From the NCBI GenBank assembly GCA_002840535.1, contig PHBH01000044.1:1-57960 (forward strand): a stretch of DNA of 57,960 bases. The letters run 5' to 3'. Below the pieces are notes generated by a model, which was not told the origin of the DNA, made no database searches, and saw nothing but the letters and a program-made list of their open reading frames with translations. The translations under genes and the position numbers were made by a program. Positions 16,165 to 25,500 of the stretch are shown here, piece by piece; the first letter of the stretch is position 1, and each line of letters starts with the position of its first letter. The stretch is from Deltaproteobacteria bacterium HGW-Deltaproteobacteria-15 (GTDB taxonomy: Bacteria; Desulfobacterota; DSM-4660; Desulfatiglandales; HGW-15).

Positions 16165-16224
16165 TTCTCCCATGCCCAGGCTGCCAGGGCTGGCTGAGCA
16201 TGCCTCTCCCCCCCCTTACTCATC

Positions 16225-17280
16225 TCATCGGCCTGCAAGTTGCTTACCGGCCGTGGTTATCAGGGCGTAAACTCTTTGCCCGGTTTTCACAGCGTCTACG
16301 GTGATAGGCATGTCCTTCAGCTGCCCTTTCGAGTGCCTCCACCAGCCAAGGTCTTCTGATGCAGACGCAGCCTCGTCCTGTGATAACGCTTCGAAGACAG
16401 ATGTAATGATTGATCTTCCGGGGACTTTCATGTTCTTATGTATCCACAAGCCGATTTTTGACGCTGCATCGTTGGATGTCACCTCGACAGCACGCAGTTT
16501 AGGCTCTATTTCCGTTGCAGGCTCGAAAAGGAGTGGGCCAGCCATCAATGACTTTTCCTCAGCCTTCTTTAATGCGTAGTCTGCTATGAGGAAAAGCTCG
16601 GGATTGGGGCATTGAGATATAGCCCCCCTTACGGTCGCTTCTTTGCTTGCCCCTGGACAGACGGTCGTCCTGAGATTCTCGATGGCTTCAAAAGTCAGCC
16701 TTCCCGATGTTCGGATTAGGGAACGCAGTGCTGGCCGGAAAATTGTGGGGTAGAAGGCGTAATCACCGGCAATCCTGTCCACAATCTGTTCGACCGGGTC
16801 TCTCTTCTTTGTGAGTGTGCGGTGGAATTTGAAGACCGTCTGCGGCGGGGCGCTCAGGACGTGAGCGACCTCATGCCATTTCGAGAAGTAAGCCCTCCAG
16901 GCTTTGTGGCCCCTGCAGTCTATTATTGCCACGTACTTGGGCTCCCAGGGCTTCGCGTTCGTTAACCAGATAAGCACGGCATCTGTCTGAGCATCCAATT
17001 CCTTGTGGAGATCATGGAAAACGAGTTCACCTTTAGACAGGTAGTGCTCGCGCACCCTCTGCAGCTCCTCATCGGAGTGGACTTCCCGGAATCCTATACC
17101 CAGACTGGATGCGACTAGCTCGAGAAATTGATTGAGGTCGGAAACTGGGCCGAATTGGGAGGCGATTTCTTTTACCTTTTCCGCGCAGAACTGCCTGATC
17201 GAATGCACTGCATCTCCGCCAATCGTTAGGCCGAGTTGCTTTGCCAGTTTCCTTATTTCAGGTTTGTCACTGAGCCTCAT
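16225..17280 (-). CDS. CapP-like metallopeptidase (CBASS regulator)
   Basis: The 351-residue protein has a zinc-peptidase motif HEVAH (about 136-140) and a downstream acidic ligand region (EQIVDRIAGDYAF), as in ImmA/IrrE-type peptidases. It starts 1 nt after the stop codon of the XRE regulator. Known CBASS islands often carry such a CapH (repressor) and CapP (peptidase) pair, in which damage-activated CapP cleaves CapH and derepresses the operon. Because this pair is divergent from a CBASS operon, that role is the best inference. A generic phage-type repressor/antirepressor pair is the alternative. Confidence 0.75.
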   Translation of the reverse strand: MRLSDKPEIRKLAKQLGLTIGGDAVHSIRQFCAEKVKEIASQFGPVSDLNQFLELVASSLGIGFREVHSDEELQRVREHYLSKGELVFHDLHKELDAQTDAVLIWLTNAKPWEPKYVAIIDCRGHKAWRAYFSKWHEVAHVLSAPPQTVFKFHRTLTKKRDPVEQIVDRIAGDYAFYPTIFRPALRSLIRTSGRLTFEAIENLRTTVCPGASKEATVRGAISQCPNPELFLIADYALKKAEEKSLMAGPLLFEPATEIEPKLRAVEVTSNDAASKIGLWIHKNMKVPGRSIITSVFEALSQDEAASASEDLGWWRHSKGQLKDMPITVDAVKTGQRVYALITTAGKQLAGR

Positions 17281-17281
17281 C

Positions 17282-17689
17282 TCAATCCAGGTATCCTTTC
17301 AGCTTGGAGTAGAGATCTTTCCATCTCTCCTTGGTCATCTTAGGTCTGTCCTTATTGCTTCTTCTCGCCAATAGCGCTTGATCCGCAGACAGTAAAGCTA
17401 AGGTGTTCTTATACGATAGACCGAGTTCCTCCGAGGCTTCCGATAGCTCCGGTGGTATTTCAATAGGTCTCGGCACAGCCTCTTTGCCGGATGAACTTCC
17501 TTTCATCAGATAATCCAGGGAAGCATTCAGAACATTCGCTATCTTGAGAAGGTTTTCTCCGCTGATACTCGCCTTGTCGTTTTCTATTTCGCTGAGAAAG
17601 CTCTTGCTAATACCAGCTTCCCCCGCGAGCCGGTCCTGCGTCCAGCCCAATGACTGCCTGATTTCTTTTATCCGTTGACCTAAGGACAT
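17282..17689 (-). CDS. CapH-like XRE-family repressor
   Basis: The 135-residue protein starts at MSLGQRIKEIRQ, chosen because GGAGG lies directly upstream; an earlier in-frame start at 17734 lacks this. An HTH_3 domain (about 4-60, with SKSFLSEIENDKAS as recognition region) is followed by a linker and a C-terminal helical domain, the architecture of CapH repressors. It is divergent from the CBASS genes and forms a two-gene operon with the metallopeptidase. It probably binds the inverted repeats between the two operons. Confidence 0.75.
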   Translation of the reverse strand: MSLGQRIKEIRQSLGWTQDRLAGEAGISKSFLSEIENDKASISGENLLKIANVLNASLDYLMKGSSSGKEAVPRPIEIPPELSEASEELGLSYKNTLALLSADQALLARRSNKDRPKMTKERWKDLYSKLKGYLD

Positions 17690-17721
17690 CCTACCTCCAA
17701 GAGTAACAATCATAATTGTCT

Positions 17722-17763
17722 GTTTTGCGACCATTTTGTGGCATCGAAAGGGTCGCGCAAAAA
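17722..17763. promoter_or_regulatory. Inverted repeat, candidate CapH operator
   Basis: GTTTTGCGACC is mirrored by GGTCGCGCAAAAAC about 18 nt away, between the repressor gene and the CBASS promoter. A second small inverted repeat (CTTTA-N9-TAAAG, 17797-17815) overlaps the likely transcription start. Either could be the operator. Confidence 0.45.
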
Positions 17764-17767
17764 CGCC

Positions 17768-17796
17768 TTGACATCGTCTTTGGCGAATATTATAGT
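17768..17796 (+). promoter_or_regulatory. Sigma-70 promoter for the CBASS operon
   Basis: -35 TTGACA (17768-17773), 17-bp spacer and -10 TATAGT (17791-17796) form a near-consensus promoter pointing to the CD-NTase. The start codon is about 345 nt downstream, so the mRNA has a long leader. Confidence 0.75.
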
Positions 17797-17901
17797 CTTT
17801 ATCGACTACGTAAAGAGTGGTTCGCTAAACTGGATGTTAGCTATGCGGACGTAAAAAGCAAGGAAAAAGGTGCGGTTTACTTAGCGGTAGCCTAAATTTC
17901 A

Positions 17902-18063
17902 ATGAAAGGATTCGTGTTTGTCGAACCCCAGGCTACCACAAGGAAGCAGGCAGTGGTAACTACCATTGGGAAACCTCATGCTCGAATAATCTCTTCCGGC
18001 TGGAAGAAATCAGGTACACCTCCCAAGGGGAGAGAACAGTGTGACCAATGCAAGAATAAGTGA
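17902..18063 (+). CDS. Possible 53-residue ORF in the CBASS leader
   Basis: An open frame of 53 codons runs through the long leader. It has a basic composition and ends in CDQCKNK. It lacks a good Shine-Dalgarno sequence. It may be a small leader-encoded protein or chance. Confidence 0.25.
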   Translation: MKGFVFVEPQATTRKQAVVTTIGKPHARIISSGWKKSGTPPKGREQCDQCKNK

Positions 18064-18150
18064 CCGGAGTCGCCACTCGGCTTTCATTTTGAGGGAATAT
18101 CGTCCAAGGTTCGGTAAACTTGTAATGCTTGTTGAATGAGGTGGAATGAA

Positions 18151-19326
18151 ATGGTCCGCGAGCAGTTATCGTTGCTTCAGAAGACGCAATTGGTCGGGTT
18201 CCTCGAGCTCGTATGTCGTGAGCTGGACCTGACAGAGAGTCAATTCGAGCACGCAAAGGAGAAATACGAGAGTGTCGGGGAATGGCTAAATGATGGTGTG
18301 CTAATCAAGAGCCTCGGGCCCCGTATAATCCCGCAGGGATCTGTCAGCCTAGGAACTTGTGTCCGCCCTATAGACCGGAATGAATTCGACGTCGATCTGG
18401 TCTGCAAGCTTGTTCTTGCAAGCCAGGAGCAGAACCAGGCCTACATCCGGCAGATAGTCGGCGAAAGGCTGAGACAGAGCAAAACATACGAAAGAATACT
18501 GGAGCCGCTGAAACGTGGCTGGCGACTGAAATATGCTGAAAGCAGCAAGTTTCATCTCGACATCATACCGGCTGTCATGCGCCGGGGCTCTTCAAATGGG
18601 GAAGTATTCGTTCCTGACAGGGAGCTGAAGAGGTGGACGCCGTCTAATCCGGAGGGATACGTGAAGTGGTTTGAGGGTTTTGCGGCTCTCACTCCGAGAA
18701 TAAGAGGAACTATGGAGTTTGCGGCTAGAGCAGACATCCAGCCCCTTCCGGAACCTGCATCCTTCAAGAGCATCCTGAAGCGCTCTGTCCAGCTTCTGAA
18801 GAGGCACAGGGATGTGCATTTCGTCCACGGGAAGGGAGAACTGGCTCCGATCTCTGTGATTATAACGACTCTTGCTGCAAAATCCTACGGCGATGCTGTG
18901 AAGGCTGGCTATGAGTACGACAGTGACTTTGATCTCTTCCTCGACGTGATTTCAAACATGCACAGGTTCATCCAGGTACGACACCAGGATGGCAAGGCAT
19001 TTTTCTTCATTCCAAATGAAACAACTGACGGGGAGAACTTCGCAGAGCAGTGGAACAAACACCCTGAACGAGCAACGGCCTTTTACGAATGGCAGAAAGC
19101 TGCTATCAAGGATTTTGAAGAACTCCCCAAACTTGAAGGGCTGGACAATACACGTCGAGCCATGATGGGCAAGCTCGGAAAACCTGAAGTCTCAAAAGTT
19201 TTCAATGAGTACACCAACTCCATTAATCTGGCGCGTTCCAGCGGAAGACTGAAAGTCAATCCCTCCGGTGGGCTGGGTTTGGTTGCAGGAATAAATCACC
19301 AGCCGAATACCTATTTTGGAAGGTGA
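18151..19326 (+). CDS. CBASS cyclic oligonucleotide synthase (CD-NTase)
   Basis: The 391-residue protein has the polymerase-beta-like nucleotidyltransferase signature of CD-NTases: PQGSVSLGT (about 61-69), the metal-binding pair EFDVDLVCKL (Asp80, Asp82) and a third Asp in FHLDIIP (about 139). In CBASS this enzyme makes a cyclic nucleotide messenger after phage infection. The start at 18151 is chosen because AGGTGG lies 7 nt upstream; an ATG at 18136 is the alternative. The E2-like gene follows immediately. The product nucleotide and clade cannot be told from sequence alone. Confidence 0.9.
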   Translation: MVREQLSLLQKTQLVGFLELVCRELDLTESQFEHAKEKYESVGEWLNDGVLIKSLGPRIIPQGSVSLGTCVRPIDRNEFDVDLVCKLVLASQEQNQAYIRQIVGERLRQSKTYERILEPLKRGWRLKYAESSKFHLDIIPAVMRRGSSNGEVFVPDRELKRWTPSNPEGYVKWFEGFAALTPRIRGTMEFAARADIQPLPEPASFKSILKRSVQLLKRHRDVHFVHGKGELAPISVIITTLAAKSYGDAVKAGYEYDSDFDLFLDVISNMHRFIQVRHQDGKAFFFIPNETTDGENFAEQWNKHPERATAFYEWQKAAIKDFEELPKLEGLDNTRRAMMGKLGKPEVSKVFNEYTNSINLARSSGRLKVNPSGGLGLVAGINHQPNTYFGR

Positions 19327-19331
19327 GCTTC

Positions 19332-19811
19332 ATGAAATACCTCAGAGAAAAGGCACTGACTCCTCCCCTGCAGCTCTATGGCCTTGATCGCCACTTCCCG
19401 CATGCCAGTGGGTCTGTGAGGAAGGGGTTCCTGAGATGGGAAGATACTGTTCGCCCCACACCACTCAGCCGGGAATATTTTATCCGGCTCATCTACAAAC
19501 TGGGATCCCAGCCCGAGGTATTCGTCTTAGAGCCTTCCCTGAAGGTACTGGCTGGAGGGAGAACGATCCCTCATCTTTACTCTCAGGAAAAAGAGAAGCT
19601 TTGCCTGTACATGCCCAAATATAGGGAATGGTTGCCCTGTGACCAGCTGGCCACGACAATCGTTCCGTGGATATTTTCCTGGCTTTTCTACTTTGAGGAG
19701 TGGCTTGCTTCAGATGAATGGAAAGGCGGCGGAGAACACCCTAGGTCAGAGAACGAAAAAGGTGACGATAGAAGAAGGAATTTACCGGAGAACGATCATG
19801 TCCAGATTTAG
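19332..19811 (+). CDS. CBASS E2-like conjugating protein
   Basis: The ~159-residue protein matches the E2-only partner of short type II CBASS systems: a histidine in IPHLYS (about 81), the probable catalytic Cys in LCLYMPKYREW (Cys91), the helix TTIVPWIFSWLFYFEEWLA and the diagnostic WKGGGEHP (about 130-137). In such systems the E2 acts on the CD-NTase without an E1 and primes its activity. No E1/JAB gene is present here. The alternative GTG start at 19323 overlaps the CD-NTase stop; ATG 19332 has a better-spaced Shine-Dalgarno sequence. Confidence 0.85.
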   Translation: MKYLREKALTPPLQLYGLDRHFPHASGSVRKGFLRWEDTVRPTPLSREYFIRLIYKLGSQPEVFVLEPSLKVLAGGRTIPHLYSQEKEKLCLYMPKYREWLPCDQLATTIVPWIFSWLFYFEEWLASDEWKGGGEHPRSENEKGDDRRRNLPENDHVQI

Positions 19812-20169
19812 AACTCATGCTGTTTTTGGAGTTGCTGCGGGTGCCGGTGCTTATGCCCTCAGGTTTTCAGCAGAAAAGAGAAGGAATCCAAAAGAGAAAA
19901 TCGACCTGAAAGAACTCTTGCTGTACGCTGGAATCGGATCTCTCGCCTCATGTCTGCCGGACCTGCTGGAGCCACCAAGCGATCCGAACCATAGAAAGTT
20001 CTTTCATAGTATTGCGTTCGCTGGCCTCGGTTGCCTGCTTTTGCAGAAGGTTCAGGGTGGAGGCTTAGACGAGGATTCCAAGGCTATTCTTGGCACTTCC
20101 TGGCTCTCATATCTTTCGCACTTGGTAGCAGATCTTACGACTTCAAGAGGTCTGCCCCTTGTTGGCTGA
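19798..20169 (+). CDS. YdjM/DUF457-like small membrane-associated protein
   Basis: The 123-residue protein overlaps the E2 gene by 14 nt. It has hydrophobic segments (THAVFGVAAGAGAYAL and LLLYAGIGSLASCL) and the metal-binding-like signature LPDLLEPP...HRKFFHS, a match to the YdjM/DUF457 group of membrane-associated putative metal-dependent hydrolases. Within the CBASS operon it may be an effector attacking the membrane or an accessory protein. The family's enzymatic activity is not firmly established, so the role stays open. Confidence 0.65.
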   Translation: MSRFRTHAVFGVAAGAGAYALRFSAEKRRNPKEKIDLKELLLYAGIGSLASCLPDLLEPPSDPNHRKFFHSIAFAGLGCLLLQKVQGGGLDEDSKAILGTSWLSYLSHLVADLTTSRGLPLVG

Positions 20170-20170
20170 C

Positions 20171-20704
20171 ATGGAAATGGACGAGAAACAAAAGCTCACA
20201 GTTTTGCTCGGCTTGCTGAGTGAGAGATATGAGGCAGCTCATAAGATGAGGGAAAGAAGCCTCAAATTCACGATGTGGATTTTGGGCTTGGCTGTAGCTT
20301 TGGTATGGATTCTCATAAGCGGTACTCAATTCATTGTCGTCCAGAAATGGGTGCTCACAGCACTTGTGTTTATCCTCGGGCTTTCCGCTATCTGGTTTCT
20401 TCGATCACTCGAGTCCGGTGCTGCGAAAAACCACAAGGTGATGATCGGAATCGAAAAAGCTTTGGGGTGTTACGACAAAGGGACCTATCTTGAGTCAGAG
20501 GCATTACTCCCTGAATCTTACACGAGAGATTACGGGAAATCGTGGAGGTCTCATTTCAAAACAATATACATCCTGGTCATTCCGCTTGCTCTTCTGATTA
20601 TGCTTCTCATCTGGGTTTCTCCGGAACGAAAGACGGGAAGGCAGGACCACAAAGCGAATCAGCATAACAGCCTGCAAATAGAAAAGGGTGGACCGAAGAA
20701 GTGA
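20171..20704 (+). CDS. Multi-pass membrane protein, possible CBASS effector
   Basis: The ~178-residue protein has three clear hydrophobic segments: FTMWILGLAVALVWILI (about 35-52), WVLTALVFILGLSAIWFL (about 60-78) and IYILVIPLALLIMLLIWV (about 132-150). The middle part is soluble and the tail is polar. The first residues overlap or abut the previous stop codon. CBASS systems commonly end in small transmembrane effectors that open the membrane on sensing the messenger. No known sensing domain (SAVED, STING, Cap4-like) is recognisable, so this is inferred from context. The start could also be at 20177. Confidence 0.6.
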   Translation: MEMDEKQKLTVLLGLLSERYEAAHKMRERSLKFTMWILGLAVALVWILISGTQFIVVQKWVLTALVFILGLSAIWFLRSLESGAAKNHKVMIGIEKALGCYDKGTYLESEALLPESYTRDYGKSWRSHFKTIYILVIPLALLIMLLIWVSPERKTGRQDHKANQHNSLQIEKGGPKK

Positions 20705-20763
20705 CCGTCTCAGGAGTTGGTATTCTTCTTGCTCGAAATGAATTGATCCAAGGGGGGAAAATC

Positions 20764-21171
20764 ATGTCACAAAGGCCTGTAAGTGGTCAGTCTCACCATG
20801 ACGACGCTGTGCTTGCTGCAGGAGAGATCTACAGAGATCACGGGAAGCACGCCTGGGTAAATCCAAATGGAGAAAAAAACAAGTCTTGGTCGGGTCGCTA
20901 CATTGACGTCATTGCTGTTCAGAATACCTCCGCAGATAAAGCTTGGGTCATCGAGATCGAAACCGACGATTCTGTTGCAGATTCTGAAGCTAAAGATCAA
21001 TGGAAGGATTACGCGGACGCTTATAGTAGGTGGTACTTGGCCGTCCCTCTAACTTCAGAAGATCAGGCGAGAAGACTCCTTTCTAAGCACGACATATCCA
21101 ATTGTAGTCTTATAACATGGCGCAGAAACCCAAATGGCATTCACACCTTTTGGAACTTGCCTGGTCTTTAA
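20764..21171 (+). CDS. Putative PD-(D/E)XK-like nuclease
   Basis: The 135-residue protein starts at the ATG preceded by AAGGGGGGA; an upstream start at 20701 is unsupported. It contains YIDVIAVQN...WVIEIETDDSV (Asp, then Glu-x-Glu) followed by QWKDYADAYSRWYLAVP, an order of strands and acidic residues like small restriction-endonuclease folds. The usual lysine of the E-x-K motif is replaced (EIET), so activity is uncertain. It sits at the end of the CBASS block and may be a separate defence gene. Confidence 0.5.
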   Translation: MSQRPVSGQSHHDDAVLAAGEIYRDHGKHAWVNPNGEKNKSWSGRYIDVIAVQNTSADKAWVIEIETDDSVADSEAKDQWKDYADAYSRWYLAVPLTSEDQARRLLSKHDISNCSLITWRRNPNGIHTFWNLPGL

Positions 21172-21227
21172 AAAAATAGCGGCAATTATCGATTAGGCTC
21201 CAATAAGGGAGGAAAGGAAGCCGGATC

Positions 21228-21506
21228 ATGAAGATTAATCTCGCACATCTTAGGGAACGATCAACCTCTGGCGGGTATATCGATTTTGCAGTTTTCGATG
21301 CCAAGTCTCAGGCCGGAACAGATTCGGCCAACGGTGAGCTACTCTGGCAACTGACTGCCGCTGCTCGGAAGTCTGGGTTGAAAATAGATCAATCTGCCCT
21401 CGCTTACAGTCAGAACGGTCGCATTAGGTTTTATGGCGATAAGGATCTTGTTGATTATTTATCTCGCCGTGGCGTCCCGCGCTGGACTCACACGATAGAT
21501 GTTTGA
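21228..21506 (+). CDS. Small protein of unknown function
   Basis: The 92-residue protein has a GGAGGAAAGG Shine-Dalgarno region about 11 nt before the ATG. It is a soluble alpha/beta protein with a YIDFAVFDAKSQAGT strand near residue 17. No family was recognised. It lies between the putative nuclease and the zinc-ribbon/HEPN gene on the same strand and may form an operon with the latter. Confidence 0.55.
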   Translation: MKINLAHLRERSTSGGYIDFAVFDAKSQAGTDSANGELLWQLTAAARKSGLKIDQSALAYSQNGRIRFYGDKDLVDYLSRRGVPRWTHTIDV

Positions 21507-21527
21507 AGACAGTCAAAAGGAGCCAAG

Positions 21528-22574
21528 ATGCGAACCAGAATTTTCAGGGAAGGTGGTCCTTACGGAGTCAAGAAGACTGGCCCCGATCAATACACCATGA
21601 GTATTTCTATTCCATCCGACGAAGATGGAAGGACAGCCAGGGAATGCCCCAACGATGACTGCTCTCCCGGGTACTTCAAGGTCAAGGGAGGGACCGGAAT
21701 AAAAGGTCAAGAGATAGCGTTTTGCCCATATTGCAGGCATGAGGCAGAGCCTGGAGATTTCACTACAAAAGAGCAGGTTCGCTATGCGAAAGACCTTGTC
21801 TTACAGGAAGCGCATGAGGGAATTGAAGGAATGCTCAAAGATGCCTTGGGGTTGGGACCCTCAAGGAAGAAGACAATTGGGGGCGGACTGCTTTCCATTG
21901 AAATGAGTCTTAAGCCGGGCCAAAAACCAGTTATCCATCGTCCATTCGAAGAGAAAATCAGGCGTGATGTAGTTTGTCCGCGTTGCGGTTTAGATCACTC
22001 GGTTTATGGATTGGCTACCTGGTGTGCCGATTGCGGCGAAGATATCTTCCTTACCCATGTAGAATCAGAGTTATCTGTTATCAGGACCATGTTAGGAGAT
22101 GTTGAGAGGCGCATGGAAACGTTAGGAGTTCGAGTCGCTGCAAAGGACATGGAAAATTGTTTGGAAGATACAGTATCAATTTTCGAGGCAGTACTTAAAA
22201 CGCTGGTAAGACGTTACAAACGCAAAAACGGAACACCTGTTGAGGAGATTGACCGCCTGTTCAAGAAAATTGGAAACTCTTTCCAAAATATTGTGCGGTC
22301 TGTGGATGTGTTCGAGAATGATGTTGGGATGAAGCTATTTGACTCCCTTTCGGAAGAAACTGTTGACGCCTTGGCTAGGGTGTTCGAAAAACGGCATCCC
22401 ATTACACACAATTTGGGCATTGTTGATAAAAAGTATATTGAGAAAGCGCGCTCCTCCGAACGAGAGGGTAGGGAGGTTCTGATTTCGATCCGAGAGGTAC
22501 ATCAGGCGATTGACCTCTCCTTAGCGATCTTTTCTTCGCTGCACAAGAGAATGTTTTCCGTGATACGCTCATAA
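21528..22574 (+). CDS. Zinc-ribbon protein with C-terminal HEPN-like domain
   Basis: The 348-residue protein has two zinc ribbons: CPNDDC...CPYC (about 40-70) and CPRCG...CADCG (about 147-170). The C-terminal half is helical and contains KRHPITHN (about 290), matching the R-x4-H signature of HEPN RNases, followed by a long helix (LISIREVHQAIDLSLAIF). HEPN proteins often cleave RNA in defence and toxin systems. The start has an AAAAGGAG Shine-Dalgarno sequence. It stops 12 nt before the convergent hsdR gene. Function is inferred; it could instead be a sensor with a non-catalytic HEPN fold. Confidence 0.6.
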   Translation: MRTRIFREGGPYGVKKTGPDQYTMSISIPSDEDGRTARECPNDDCSPGYFKVKGGTGIKGQEIAFCPYCRHEAEPGDFTTKEQVRYAKDLVLQEAHEGIEGMLKDALGLGPSRKKTIGGGLLSIEMSLKPGQKPVIHRPFEEKIRRDVVCPRCGLDHSVYGLATWCADCGEDIFLTHVESELSVIRTMLGDVERRMETLGVRVAAKDMENCLEDTVSIFEAVLKTLVRRYKRKNGTPVEEIDRLFKKIGNSFQNIVRSVDVFENDVGMKLFDSLSEETVDALARVFEKRHPITHNLGIVDKKYIEKARSSEREGREVLISIREVHQAIDLSLAIFSSLHKRMFSVIRS

Positions 22575-22585
22575 TGGAGACACCA

Positions 22586-25500
22586 TTACCTCCTTCGAAC
22601 CGTCCCGTACTTCTCCCACCAGCCAGGCTGTCCCCGCAGTCTCTGGTAGGCTTCCGAAGAGAGCCATGCCGTGACCAACTTCTGAAAGGCGGGATCGTTC
22701 ATGAATCGGACGAAGATTTCCTCGTTTTGATCCATCCGTTCAACGAAAAACGATTCCAGCACATTCTTGAACACCAGCTCGAATTTATCTTCGGGGTTCA
22801 CCTCGGCCGCTTGTTTCAGGGTCTCATCCGCCATTGCCGCTTCAACGATCTGATCGAAGAAGAGTTGGTCTGCCTGGTTGAAGTCGGTCCCAAATCTCTC
22901 ATTGACAATATCGATCAGGCGGGACAACACCACCATTTCCTCGCTCACCTTACCGGTACCCACCTCGGTCGGCCCGTCCAATGGATTTCCGTGGCCCTCT
23001 TTTAGGTTAATGGACCCCTCGCTGATCTTCTGAAGACGGTAGTATTCAAGCCTGACCTCATCGTCGAAATTATAAAGCGGCCCGCTGCGGCGCCGCGGCA
23101 GTTTGGCTGCTAGGTGTCGCAGCCACACATAGAGCTTTTCAAGGTCTGAATCCTGATAGGGGATAATTTGGCTCAGAAAGCTGTAAAGGTTGCGGAAGGA
23201 CTGAAGCTTTCCCCGCCACAACTCGGCCTCATCTTCATTCTCCTGCTGAAGCGCGGAAAATCTATCCACCGCCGGATCGAGGGCAGCGTTCATCGCCTGG
23301 TGATCCGCTGCGCTCTGGCGCTGCTTGGGCTTGAAATAGATTTCACAAAACCGCTGCACTTCTTCGGCGAGGTAAATCCCCGATCCATCCAGTTCAGCCT
23401 TGATCTGGTACATGCGGGCGGGGTCCACCTCCTCGCCCATCTCTACACCTTCATAGTAGGTCTTGAAGGCCTCGCGGATTTCCTCCCGGTCGTTCACGAA
23501 ATCAAGCACGAAGGTGTCTTCCTTCAAGGGATGGGTCCGATTCAATCGCGAAAGCGTCTGGACGGCTTGGATGCCCGCCAATCTCTTGTCCACATACATC
23601 GTATGGAGAAGCGGCTGATCGAATCCAGTCTGATATTTCTCTGCTACTAGTAAGACCTGGAACTCGGGGGTCCCGAACCTCTCCGGCAACTCCTTCTCCT
23701 TAATGCCGAGATTCATTCCTTCCTCGGTATACGTGACATCCTTGAGCTTATCGTCTTGCACGGTCCCGGAGAAGGCCACCAGGGTCTTAATAGGATACCC
23801 CTTCTGCTTGATATATGTGTCAAATCTCTGCTTGTAACGAACCGCCTCCAGGCGGGAACCGGTCAGTACCATTGCCTTGGCGCGTCCGCCGATCTTGTGG
23901 CGGGCGACCAAGTTGAAGTGTTCCACCATCACCACCGTCTTCTGGGCGATGTTATAGGGGTGGAGGCGCAAGAAGCGTGCGAGCGCCCTGGCCGCCTTTT
24001 TACGCTCGACGTTCGGATCGTCGCCGGATGCCTTGAGCAGCTTGAAATAGGTGGCGTAGGTCGTGTAGTGCTTGAGCACGTCCAGGATGAAGCCTTCATC
24101 GATCGCCTGTCGCATGGTGTAGCGATGTGCGGGTTTTCCATTGCGGCCAAACACCGCAAGCGTCTTATGTTTGGGCGTAGCGGTAAAGGCGAAGAAACTC
24201 AAGTTGGCCTGTCGGCCGCGCTTGACCATGCTGCGGAAGAGTTGCTCCATGCTCTCCATCCCTTCTTCAGCAGCCCTTTGCTTTGCCTCCTGCTTCAGGG
24301 CTTCGCCACCAAGTACTTCCTTGAGGTCGGTTGCCGTCTCGCCGGATTGGGAGCTGTGCGCCTCGTCGACGATCACCGCGCAGTGTCTCGTCGGCAGCGT
24401 GCCGGTTCCGTTTACCCCGCGCTCCTCTGCCATTCTCAATAATTGACGGGAGACAAAAGGGAATTTCTGGAGGGTAGTGATGATGATTGGGACGGCATTT
24501 TCCAGGGCCTCGGCGAGTTGCCGCGAGTTTTCCTCGATCTTCTGCACAACGCCGCGCTTGTGCTCAAACTGGTAAATAGTGTCCTGGAGTTGCTGATCCA
24601 GCACCACACGATCCGTAACCACGATCACTGAGTCGAAAATGCGCTGGTTGTCTGCATCATGCAACGAAGCGAGACGGTGAGCCAGCCAACCAATGGTGTT
24701 GCTCTTGCCGCTGCCCGCTGAATGCTCGATCAGGTAGTTGTTTCCAACCCCCTCACCTCGGGAGGAGGCAACCAGCGATCGCACGGCCTGAAGCTGATGA
24801 TAGCGCGGGAAGATCATCGTCTCCTTTTTCACCTTACGGCCGTCTTCCCCTCGCTTTTCTTCCACCTGGAGGTGAATGAAACGGGCAAGCAAATCGAGCA
24901 GGCTGTCCCTCTGCAGGACCTCTTCCCAGAGATAGGCCGTCCGGTAGGTCCTTCCTGCCTCGTCAGGCGGATTTCCTGCGCCATTGTTGTGGCCACGATT
25001 GAAAGGCAGGAATTCCGTGGCCTTGCCCGCCAGACGGGTGGTCATGAAAACCGCTTCGGTATCGACTGCAAAATGGACCAGGGTCCGTCGTTTGAATTCA
25101 AAGATAACCTCTCGCGGGTCTCGATCCTGCGAGTACTGCCGTTTGGCAGATTCTACATTTTGCCCTGTCAGCGGGTTTTTGAGTTCCACGGTTACTACGG
25201 GGATGCCGTTCAGGCTGATGGTCACGTCGAGCGATTTTCCCGAGTGGGGTGAGAAATAAAGTTGTCGTGTGATGCCAAGGCGATTTGCAGCGTACTGGGC
25301 CTCCAACTCCGGGTTCAGCTCATGGGCCGGCTTGAAAAAAGCCACCCGAAAGGTCCTTCCATAGCACTTGAAGCCATGCCGCAGCGTGGCTAGTGAGCCG
25401 TGCGCGTCCATCCATTTGCAGAGATCCGCCAGCACCTGCTGCCCCGTAGACGTGCCGTGCAACGCCTCCAGCTTTCCCCATTCCTTCGGCTGCGTCTCCC

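Noticed and set aside
23756..25252. Long plus-strand ORFs across hsdR
   Set aside because: Shadows of hsdR in other frames, without start signals or domains.
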